This document shows positions 1-5,616 of a stretch of DNA of 6,422 nt, one piece after another. The position numbers were made by a program, and so were the translations under genes. The notes under the pieces are model-generated. The model was not told the DNA's origin. It did no database searches and worked only from the letters and a program-made list of their open reading frames with translations. How positions within the stretch are numbered: the stretch's first letter is position 1; the number at the start of each line of letters is the position of its first letter. The stretch covers positions 1-6,422 of the forward strand of contig JAFGNI010000704.1 of NCBI GenBank assembly GCA_016927095.1, written 5' to 3'. The stretch is from Anaerolineae bacterium. GTDB taxonomy: Bacteria > Chloroflexota > Anaerolineae > B4-G1 > SLSP01.

Positions 1-39
1 CCCGTCCCCTGCTTCGTCCTCCCATTCGATCATGTGTGA
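1..39 (+). CDS. Possible C-terminal tail of an upstream gene (partial)
   Basis: Reading from base 1 gives 12 codons (PVPCFVLPFDHV) and a TGA stop at 37-39. Ten of the 12 codons end in G or C, as in the genes downstream, and the repeat region begins only a few bases after the stop, which fits a gene end. Twelve residues are too few to identify a family. The stretch is also pyrimidine-rich and could be non-coding sequence related to the nearby repeats, so the call is tentative. Confidence 0.3.
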   Translation, partial: PVPCFVLPFDHV

Positions 40-45
40 AACGGA

Positions 46-76
46 AGGGACAAGGGATAAGGGCAAAGGGATAAGG
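46..76 (+). repeat. Purine-rich heptanucleotide tandem repeat (AGGGATA type)
   Basis: Four consecutive 7-bp units read AGGGACA (46-52), AGGGATA (53-59), AGGGCAA (60-66) and AGGGATA (67-73), followed by a partial AGG. The period is exactly seven with only one or two substitutions between units. It lies between the possible upstream gene end and the GH2 gene. It resembles in style the heptanucleotide short tandemly repeated repetitive (STRR) sequences known from some cyanobacteria, but I cannot show homology. Confidence 0.8.
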
Positions 77-189
77 CCGGGAACGCGCTAGATGATGGCG
101 TTGGTCTGGCGGACCGAGGCTGACACACCGCAGCCCTGTCCCCTATCCCCTGTCCCCTATCACCTATCCCTTTTCCCCTCTCCCCTTTC
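49..189. repeat. Imperfect inverted repeat formed by the two arrays
   Basis: Bases 49-73 and 165-189 are reverse complements at 20 of 25 positions, including an exact 9-bp core: AAAGGGATA (65-73) against TATCCCTTT (165-173). About 91 nt lie between the arms. Because both arms are tandem arrays with the same period, several alternative pairing registers exist. As RNA this could form a long, slippery hairpin ahead of the GH2 gene. It could also be no more than two copies of a repeat inserted in opposite orientation. There is no T-run after the second arm, so it is not a classical terminator on the + strand. Confidence 0.6.
135..188 (+). repeat. Pyrimidine-rich heptanucleotide tandem repeat (CCTRTCC type)
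   Basis: About 7.5 units of 7 bp are in phase: CCTGTCC (135), CCTATCC (142), CCTGTCC (149), CCTATCA (156), CCTATCC (163), CTTTTCC (170), CCTCTCC (177) and a partial CCTTT (184-188). The reverse complement of the main unit differs by about one base from the purine array at 46-76, so the two arrays face each other. The array ends directly beside the GH2 Shine-Dalgarno, so if transcribed it forms the 5' leader of that gene. Confidence 0.82.
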
Positions 190-191
190 AC

Positions 192-198
192 AAAGGAG
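192..198 (+). promoter_or_regulatory. Shine-Dalgarno site that decides the TTG start of the GH2 gene
   Basis: AAAGGAG lies 5 nt before TTG at 204-206. The GH2 N-terminus (DLSELDWQVAGFWPHAWRY...) needs this upstream start, since the next ATG in the frame is far inside the first domain. Bases 184-188 (CCTTT) and 192-196 (AAAGG) are a perfect 5-bp inverted repeat with a 3-nt loop, so the site could be partly hidden in mRNA structure. Confidence 0.75.
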
Positions 199-203
199 CT
201 CCC

Positions 204-2207
204 TTGACAACAACCTATGACCTAAGCGAACTTGACTGGCAAGTTGCAGGGTTTTGGCCCCACGCCTGGCGGTACGAGCCCAACCTGCAGATTGGCAAGA
301 CCCAGCGCGCTGAGATGCCTGCGATGCCGGCACCGGTGCCGGGCTCAGTACAGCAGGCGTTGTGCGACGCGGGTCTACTGCCCGACTGGACCCAGGGCAT
401 GGCCTACCAGCAGTGCGAATGGGTGGAAAACCGCCACTGGATCTACGAGACCGTTCTGCCGGACGATATGCTAAGCACCGGTGCCACGGTGCGGTTGCGC
501 TGTCTGGGCCTGGATGGCAACGGCACCATCCAGCTCAACGGTCAACCCATCGCGGCCTTCGACAACAGCTTCCTCCCCCTCGTGGTTGATCTGACGCCGC
601 ATCTCAAGCCCAGGCAGAACCGCCTGCACATCATCTTCGAGTGCCCGCCGCGATGGCTGGGGCAGTTCGGCTACACGTCACGGATGACCGAATGGAAGCC
701 GCGGTTTAACTACACCTGGGACTGGACCGCGCGCCTCGTTCAGATCGGCATCTGGGATACGATCTCATTGGAGGTGGTCGAGACAACGGAGATCGTCGAG
801 CTCTTGGTGACCACCGGCGTGACGCTGGAGACGCAGCGAGGCACCCTTGCGGCCCGCGGGCGCATCGCCACCGGCGGATCGAAGGCGCCGGGCAACCTCA
901 GCCTCTACGCTGCACTTCGCACAGCGGACCACGGTCACACCCTCGTGCGAGAGGAGAACGTGGCCCTGACGGCGGGTGCGGATACGTATCCACTCAATTG
1001 GGACAACCTCGATGTCGAGCTTTGGTGGCCTAACGGCAGCGGCGATCGACCAAAAGGCGCGCGTCAACCCCTCTACATCCTCACACTCTCGCTTTGGGAT
1101 GACGCAGGCAACGAGTTGGATTGCGTCACGCGCACGGTGGGGTTCAAGCGCGTCGCCTGGCGCCCCTGTGAGGGGGCGCCAGAAGCGGCCGACCCGTGGA
1201 TCTGCGAGGTCAACGGGCAACCCACATTCCTGCAGGGCTTCAATTGGACGCCTATCCGGCCGAACTTCGCCGATGTCGACGACGAGGCCTACCGGCAGCG
1301 CCTTGAGCTCTACCGCGACCTGAACGTCAACATCCTGCGCGTCTGGGGCGGCGCCTACCTCGAGAAGCCCGTCTTCTACGATCTCTGTGACGAACTCGGC
1401 ATCTTTGTCTGGCAGGAGTTTCCCCTATCGAGCTCGGGGCATGACAACTACCCTCCCGACGATGCCGCGAGCATCGCAGCCCAGACAGCCATCGCCCGCT
1501 CCTATATCGAGCGGCGCCACCACCACGCCGCGTTGTTGATGTGGTGCGGCGGCAATGAACTCCAGAACGACAGGGACGGTGTCCGCGGTCCGGATGCCGG
1601 TCCGCTGGGTCTGGAGCATCCGTTGCTCCGGGCATTCCACGATCTGGTCCAAGAGTTGGATCCCATCCACCGTTTTGTGCCCACCTCGGCCTCCGGCCCG
1701 CGCTTCTCCGCCAGCCCGCAGGATTTCGGCAAGGGGCTGCACTGGGACATCCACGGACCCTGGAACCTGGCTGGCATCGGTGATATGCCCTGGGAGGACT
1801 ATTGGGCCGGTGACGACGCGCTCTTTCGCTCCGAAACCGGCTGTCCCGGACCGAGCTCCGCCGATCTGATCCGCCGCTACGCCGGCGGTTTCCCACCCTA
1901 CCCAGCCACCCACGAGAACGCGCTCTGGCGGCGGACCTCCTGGTGGATCGAGTGGCAGGACTACATAGACGAGATCGGGCGGGAACCCGAGACGCTGGAG
2001 GCCTATGTCGCGTGGGGCCAGCAGCGGCAAGCGCGTGCGCTGCGCATCGCCGCCGGGGCGTGCAAGGCGCGCTTTCCGCGCTGCGGTGGCTTCATCGTCT
2101 GGATGGGGCACGACAGCTTTCCTTGCACAGCCAACACATCGGTTATAGACTTTGAGGGCAATCCCAAGCCGGCGGCCTTTGCCTTGGCCGCGGTATTCAA
2201 GGACTGA
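204..2207 (+). CDS. Glycoside hydrolase family 2 protein, beta-mannosidase type (short, three-domain form)
   Basis: Predicted exo-acting beta-glycosidase, most like beta-mannosidases, which release terminal beta-D-mannose. The 667-residue product has the GH2 order: an N-terminal jelly-roll sugar-binding domain (about 1-190), an immunoglobulin-like domain (about 195-315, ending near WWPNGSG and QPLY at 274-291) and a TIM barrel (about 330-667). Family motifs include GFNWTPI (345-351), RVWGGAYLEKPVFYDLCDELG (from 379) and WQEFP (403-407). The likely acid/base is E452 in WCGGNE and the likely nucleophile is E544 in RSETG. It ends just after SVIDFEGNPKPA, where full-length beta-mannosidases of 800 or more residues usually continue into two further beta domains, so it is naturally short or an ancestral-type form. 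No signal peptide is seen, so it is probably cytoplasmic, which fits the MFS importer in the same operon. The start is TTG. Substrate specificity (mannoside or other beta-glycoside) is not proven by the motifs. Confidence 0.9.
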   Translation: MTTTYDLSELDWQVAGFWPHAWRYEPNLQIGKTQRAEMPAMPAPVPGSVQQALCDAGLLPDWTQGMAYQQCEWVENRHWIYETVLPDDMLSTGATVRLRCLGLDGNGTIQLNGQPIAAFDNSFLPLVVDLTPHLKPRQNRLHIIFECPPRWLGQFGYTSRMTEWKPRFNYTWDWTARLVQIGIWDTISLEVVETTEIVELLVTTGVTLETQRGTLAARGRIATGGSKAPGNLSLYAALRTADHGHTLVREENVALTAGADTYPLNWDNLDVELWWPNGSGDRPKGARQPLYILTLSLWDDAGNELDCVTRTVGFKRVAWRPCEGAPEAADPWICEVNGQPTFLQGFNWTPIRPNFADVDDEAYRQRLELYRDLNVNILRVWGGAYLEKPVFYDLCDELGIFVWQEFPLSSSGHDNYPPDDAASIAAQTAIARSYIERRHHHAALLMWCGGNELQNDRDGVRGPDAGPLGLEHPLLRAFHDLVQELDPIHRFVPTSASGPRFSASPQDFGKGLHWDIHGPWNLAGIGDMPWEDYWAGDDALFRSETGCPGPSSADLIRRYAGGFPPYPATHENALWRRTSWWIEWQDYIDEIGREPETLEAYVAWGQQRQARALRIAAGACKARFPRCGGFIVWMGHDSFPCTANTSVIDFEGNPKPAAFALAAVFKD

Positions 2208-2224
2208 CCAACCCTTCGGAGAAC

Positions 2225-2228
2225 AGGA
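2225..2228 (+). promoter_or_regulatory. Shine-Dalgarno for the glutaredoxin-like gene (upstream start)
   Basis: AGGA lies 8 nt before ATG at 2237 and supports the longer start. A competing and stronger GGAGG at 2299-2303 lies 5 nt before an in-frame ATG at 2309, so this site alone does not settle the start. Confidence 0.5.
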
Positions 2229-2236
2229 CCTACACG

Positions 2237-2554
2237 ATGAGGGAATCCGTACGACCAGATGCGATATCGACCAACGAGCCCGAGACCCCGGTACCAGCGG
2301 AGGCGGAGATGGTCATCTACGGCGCGGATTGGTGCCCCGACGTGGCGATGGCCCGCGCCTATTTGGCTAGGCACGGCGTCGCCTACGTCTATCGCGATAT
2401 CGACCAGGACAGCGAGGCGATGTCGGAGCTTCTAGCGCTCCGCGGCAAAGACTGGGTCGTGCCCACCGTCGTGATGGCAGACGGAACCGTGCTGGACAAT
2501 CCGTCGATCCGGGAACTCGCCAACCGGCTGGGACGCCCGCGTCGCAAACCGTGA
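2237..2554 (+). CDS. Glutaredoxin-like thioredoxin-fold protein with a single active-site cysteine (CPDV)
   Basis: Small (105 aa) glutaredoxin/NrdH-redoxin-like protein, probably a cytoplasmic thiol oxidoreductase or a thiol-binding partner protein. The fold signature is clear: beta strand MVIYGA (25-30), active site W32-C33-P34-D35-V36, helix AMARAYLARHG, strand VAYVYRDID (48-56), cis-proline segment VVPT (74-77), and a DGTVLDNPSIRELANRLG ending. In usual dithiol members the fourth active-site position is Cys (CPYC or CPDC). Here it is Val (codon GTG), and no other cysteine exists in the protein, so it can only work by a monothiol mechanism or as a non-redox binding protein. Residues 1-24 are Pro/Glu-rich and look unstructured. 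The alternative start M25 at 2309 has a better Shine-Dalgarno and coincides with the first beta strand. Its stop overlaps the start of the URO-D-like gene by 4 bp, suggesting coupled synthesis. Confidence 0.78.
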   Translation: MRESVRPDAISTNEPETPVPAEAEMVIYGADWCPDVAMARAYLARHGVAYVYRDIDQDSEAMSELLALRGKDWVVPTVVMADGTVLDNPSIRELANRLGRPRRKP

Positions 2555-3546
2555 ACGCGAAAGAGAACGCCCGGCGCATCATCGCCTTTCGTGACCCCGA
2601 GCGCGTCGTCGTCGCCCCGCCTGCTCACAACGTGGCGTTCTTTGGCGCCAACCACGAGGGCTTTGAGGGCGGCGGGCACCATCTCCCCGTCGGCTCTCAG
2701 TGGGTCGATATCTGGGACGTGCGCTGGCACCGGGAACACGATGGCGTGATGGGCTTCCCGAGGGGCCATCCGCTCGCGGATCTCCCCCACGCCCTCCAGG
2801 ATTACGCATGGCCCAACCCCGACGACGCCCGGATCTGCGGGCAGATCTACGAACAAGCTGCGAGCTGGGAGAGAGACACCACCTTCCTCACAGGCTCCCA
2901 TCGCGACACGCTCTGGGAGAAAAGCTACATGCTCGTCGGCATGGAGTCGATGATGGTCAGCTTCTACACAGCACCGGATGCCGTCCGGGAACTGCTACAC
3001 CGCATTATGGACTTCCATCTGGGCATCGCCCACCACTACATCGAGGTAGGTGTGGAGATGGTCGGGTTGAGCGACGACCTGGGCACGCAGCGCGGCCTGC
3101 TCCTCTCCCCGAAGGTCATTGAGACCTTCTTCGTGCCCGAATACCGGCGGCTCTTCGATTTCTACAAGGATCACAACGTCTTGATCAACTTCCACAGCTG
3201 TGGTCACATACTGCCTCTGGTGGAGACCTTTATCGAGCTTGGTGTGGACATCCTGAATCCCATCCAGGCGACAGCGAACGATCTCGAAGCGCTGCGACAG
3301 AGGACGCAGGGCCGGATGGCCCTGCAGGGCGGCGTCAGCTCCGCCACGGTCGTCGCCGGGCCCGTAGAAGCGATTCGGGCCGAGGTCAGGGCGCGACTTT
3401 GGCAGCTCGGGCGCGATGGCGGCTATTTCTGTGGGCCCGACCAGGGCATGCCCTGGCCCGAAGCGCATATCCAGGCGTTGTACGATGCGGTAGACGATCT
3501 GGGGCGCTATCCGCTGCGCCCCCAGGACGGAAGTGAGGCGCTGTGA
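2551..3546 (+). CDS. Uroporphyrinogen decarboxylase (URO-D) superfamily protein, methyltransferase-like
   Basis: A 331-residue TIM-barrel protein of the HemE/MtaA/MtbA superfamily. The C-terminal half is typical: GLSDDLGTQRGLLLSP (172-187), VPEYRRLFDFYKDH (195-208), NFHSCGHI (213-220), FIELGVDILNPIQ (227-239), GGVSS (260-264) and CGPDQGMPWPEAHIQAL (294-310). H215, C217 and C294 form the His-x-Cys...Cys pattern that binds zinc in corrinoid:thiol methyltransferases such as MtaA and MtbA. The Arg-rich N-terminal motif of true heme-pathway HemE (RQAGR type) is absent, and the N-terminus instead reads RDPERVVVAPPAH. It is therefore probably not a heme-synthesis enzyme. A methyl-transfer or demethylation role is an inference from the zinc site, and the substrate is unknown. 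It starts at GTG within a GTGA overlap with the redoxin stop and overlaps the MFS start the same way. Confidence 0.88.
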   Translation: MNAKENARRIIAFRDPERVVVAPPAHNVAFFGANHEGFEGGGHHLPVGSQWVDIWDVRWHREHDGVMGFPRGHPLADLPHALQDYAWPNPDDARICGQIYEQAASWERDTTFLTGSHRDTLWEKSYMLVGMESMMVSFYTAPDAVRELLHRIMDFHLGIAHHYIEVGVEMVGLSDDLGTQRGLLLSPKVIETFFVPEYRRLFDFYKDHNVLINFHSCGHILPLVETFIELGVDILNPIQATANDLEALRQRTQGRMALQGGVSSATVVAGPVEAIRAEVRARLWQLGRDGGYFCGPDQGMPWPEAHIQALYDAVDDLGRYPLRPQDGSEAL

Positions 3547-4697
3547 AGAGAACCCCATCGCTGCTCTATCCTCGGCTCTTCTACCTTTTCTTCTTCTCGG
3601 GTATGTCCTCGCTGATGCCGTATCTGGCGATGCACTACGAAAGCCGCGGATTGTCAGGGTCACAGATCGGCACACTCGTCGCGCTGTTCCCATTGACGAT
3701 GATGGTGTCGGCGCCGCTGTGGTCGGCACTAGCCGACGCAACCCGCCGCCATCAGATGGTCATCTTCGGCACCACCGTCGGAAGCTGTTTAGCCGTCGCA
3801 CTGCTACTAGGCGCGGACACTTTCCTTCAGACGCTCGTGCCCGTCTTCTTGTTTGCCTTCTTCTCGGGGCCGATCCTGCCGTTAGCCGACAGCGCCGTAC
3901 TGGAGATGCTGGGCGATCGCCCGGATGCCTACGGCGCTCAAAGGGTCCTTGGCACCTTGGGCCCAGCCATCGCGGGTCCCATCGTCTCCAGTCTGGTTGG
4001 ACGTTGGGGCCTCTCCGTGTCGATATACGGGTACATCCTTTTCTTCAGCCTGCTGGCCGTACTCCTGCTGCTGTGGAAGATCGACGTCGGTGAACTGGGT
4101 GTCCCCTTGAGCCGCGGATTCGGCCAACTCCTCCGTAACACCGGATTCCGGCGTTTCTTGCTGGTCTCCTTTCTGGGCATGGCCGGTTACATCGCCAACA
4201 TGATCTACATGTACGTCCGCATGGAGGAACTCGGCGCGCCTGACGCCCTTTTGGGATTTGGCCTCACGATGGGCACGATTGGCGAGATTCCCTTTCTCCT
4301 CGCCTCGGGCTGGTTGCTCAGGCGATTTGGCACGCGCGGAACCATCACCGGCGGCCTCTTGGCGATGACCCTCGTGCTCCTGGGCTACGCGCTTGCGCCG
4401 GCGCCTGGGATCCTGTTGGGCCTGCAGCTCTTGCACGGCACCGCCTACACCGGCATGGCCGTCTCAGGCGTCGCCTACGCTGGGGAGGTCGCGCCACCCG
4501 GTATGTCGAGCACAGCGCAGGGGCTTTTCAACGCCGTCTACGGCGGCTTGGCCATGGCTGTGGGCGGCATGACCAGCAGCATCGTGCGCGAGCAGTGTGG
4601 CAGCCCTGCGATGTTTGGCGTTGCCTCCGCCTCAGCAGCCATCGGATTGGCCGTTTTCCTAACCGCACAACGGCGCAGACAACCATCAGAGACCTAG
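3543..4697 (+). CDS. MFS transporter, MFS_1-like (HcaT/nucleoside-symporter-like) family
   Basis: A 384-residue inner-membrane carrier, likely a proton-coupled importer of a small organic solute. Twelve hydrophobic segments can be placed at roughly 10-28, 40-60, 72-90, 96-118, 137-154, 160-178, 203-225, 236-258, 266-284, 288-310, 325-347 and 355-375. The pattern FYLFFFSGMSSLMPYLAMHY followed by SRGLSGSQIGTLVALFPL, then PLWSALAD with basic residues after it (a degenerate MFS motif A, ADATRRH at 64-70), fits the MFS_1-like family. PLADSAVLEML (113-123) and YGAQRVLGTLGPAIAGP (130-146) are also typical of that family. The GTG start overlaps the URO-D-like stop by 4 bp and has GAGG at 3535-3538, 4 nt upstream. 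Neighbouring sugar enzymes suggest a sugar, oligosaccharide or sugar-derived substrate, but this cannot be read from the sequence. Confidence 0.88.
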   Translation: MKRTPSLLYPRLFYLFFFSGMSSLMPYLAMHYESRGLSGSQIGTLVALFPLTMMVSAPLWSALADATRRHQMVIFGTTVGSCLAVALLLGADTFLQTLVPVFLFAFFSGPILPLADSAVLEMLGDRPDAYGAQRVLGTLGPAIAGPIVSSLVGRWGLSVSIYGYILFFSLLAVLLLLWKIDVGELGVPLSRGFGQLLRNTGFRRFLLVSFLGMAGYIANMIYMYVRMEELGAPDALLGFGLTMGTIGEIPFLLASGWLLRRFGTRGTITGGLLAMTLVLLGYALAPAPGILLGLQLLHGTAYTGMAVSGVAYAGEVAPPGMSSTAQGLFNAVYGGLAMAVGGMTSSIVREQCGSPAMFGVASASAAIGLAVFLTAQRRRQPSET

Positions 4698-4701
4698 GGA
4701 G
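4696..4701 (+). promoter_or_regulatory. Shine-Dalgarno of the SMP-30 gene, overlapping the MFS stop codon
   Basis: AGGGAG shares its first two bases with the TAG stop (4695-4697) of the MFS gene and lies 8 nt before ATG at 4710. A ribosome finishing the MFS gene stops on top of this site, which favours re-initiation. It supports 4710 over the next in-frame ATG at 4722. Confidence 0.65.
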
Positions 4702-4709
4702 ATGTTACT

Positions 4710-5597
4710 ATGGAACCGCGAATGATCGTCAATGTGGATTGTGCTACCGGCGAAGGTCCGCTCTGGCATTCCGATGAGGACAGAGTGTATTGGGTCGACA
4801 TCCCTCACGGGCGCCTCTACCGCTACGATCCCGCCACGGGTGCACATGAGCTCTGCTTTGAGGGGGCCACCGCCGGCGTGGGCGCCATCGGCGGGTTCAC
4901 CATCCAAGAGGACGGCAGCCTCTTGCTTTGCATGGACAAGGGGGCTATCGCGATCTGGCGCGAAGGACAGCCCCTGGACTACATCGTCGAGGAGATCCCC
5001 GAAGAGCGCAACACGCGCTTCAACGACGTCATCGCTGGCCCCGCCGGACGTGTCTACTGCGGCACGATGCCTGATGGCGCACGAGCCGCGCACCTCTACC
5101 GGCTGGACACCGATGGCAGCTTGACGCTGATCCTCGACGACGTCGGCCTCTCCAACGGCATGGGGTTCACGCCAGACCGCAAGCATATGTACTACACGGA
5201 CACCCGCAAGCAGAAGATCACCCTCTACGACTACGACGAGGCCACCGGCGCGCTGAGCAATCCTCGGATCTTCATCGCCGTGCCGGAGACACCCGGAGAG
5301 GGCCATCCTGACGGCATGACCGTCGATGCCGAGGGCAACGTCTGGTCCGCCCGCTGGGACGGCCACTGCCTCGTGCAGTACAGCCCTGAAGGCGAGGAGC
5401 TGCAGCGCATCGACTTCCCTGTGGCCAAGGTCTCCTGCGTCACCTTCGGCGGGCCTGACACCACCGACATGTACATCACCACGGCCAGCGTCGGCAACCG
5501 TGCGCAGGAGGGTCCGCTTGCCGGCGCCCTCTTCCACCTGAACTTGGGCATCAAGGGCCTGCCGGAGTTCAGGTCGAAAGTACGAATCGACAAATAG
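4710..5597 (+). CDS. SMP-30/gluconolactonase/LRE-like protein (sugar lactonase)
   Basis: A 295-residue six-bladed beta-propeller of the SMP-30/gluconolactonase family, expected to hydrolyse an aldono-1,4- or 1,5-lactone to the sugar acid using one divalent metal. Key motifs are present in order: GEGPLWH (14-20), NTRFNDVIAGPAGRVYCGTM (101-120), GLSNGMGFTPD (146-156), MYYTDTRKQKITLYDYDEATG (160-180) and GHPDGMTVDAEGNVW (198-212). E15, N149 and D201 correspond to the family metal ligands, and R103 and N105 to the substrate-binding Arg and Asn, so it should be active. No signal peptide is seen, so a cytoplasmic location is likely. With the GH2 enzyme and the carrier it suggests that the imported sugar is oxidised to a lactone, but the dehydrogenase needed for this is not in the window. 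Which sugar lactone is used is unknown. Confidence 0.92.
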   Translation: MEPRMIVNVDCATGEGPLWHSDEDRVYWVDIPHGRLYRYDPATGAHELCFEGATAGVGAIGGFTIQEDGSLLLCMDKGAIAIWREGQPLDYIVEEIPEERNTRFNDVIAGPAGRVYCGTMPDGARAAHLYRLDTDGSLTLILDDVGLSNGMGFTPDRKHMYYTDTRKQKITLYDYDEATGALSNPRIFIAVPETPGEGHPDGMTVDAEGNVWSARWDGHCLVQYSPEGEELQRIDFPVAKVSCVTFGGPDTTDMYITTASVGNRAQEGPLAGALFHLNLGIKGLPEFRSKVRIDK

Positions 5598-5600
5598 GCA

Positions 5601-5605
5601 AAGGA
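5601..5605 (+). promoter_or_regulatory. Shine-Dalgarno of the GNAT gene
   Basis: AAGGA lies 11 nt before ATG at 5617, a little longer than the usual spacing. No other in-frame ATG occurs before residue 34, and the N-terminal domain needs the earlier residues, so 5617 is the best start. Confidence 0.5.
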
Positions 5606-5616
5606 ACAGATCACAA

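Noticed and set aside
101..130. Sigma-70 promoter starting at TTGGTC (101-106)
   Set aside because: No TATAAT-like hexamer lies 16-18 bp downstream. The sequence there is ACACACCG-like, so I could not support a promoter.
46..188. CRISPR array or rho-independent terminator in the repeat region
   Set aside because: The repeats are 7 bp with no spacers, so it is not CRISPR. The inverted arms are far apart and no T-run follows the second arm, so it is not a standard terminator.
1425..2111. 228-aa antisense ORF in the GH2 gene
   Set aside because: It overlaps the catalytic part of an intact GH2 gene, is rich in Arg, Gly and Pro, and shows no motif.
2995..3741. 248-aa antisense ORF spanning the URO-D-like/MFS junction
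   Set aside because: It is a shadow of two well-supported sense genes, with no domain signature or own Shine-Dalgarno of note.
3533..4093. 186-aa + strand ORF overlapping the MFS gene in another frame
   Set aside because: It is Arg/Pro-rich and typical of an out-of-frame reading of GC-rich DNA. The MFS frame gives twelve membrane segments.
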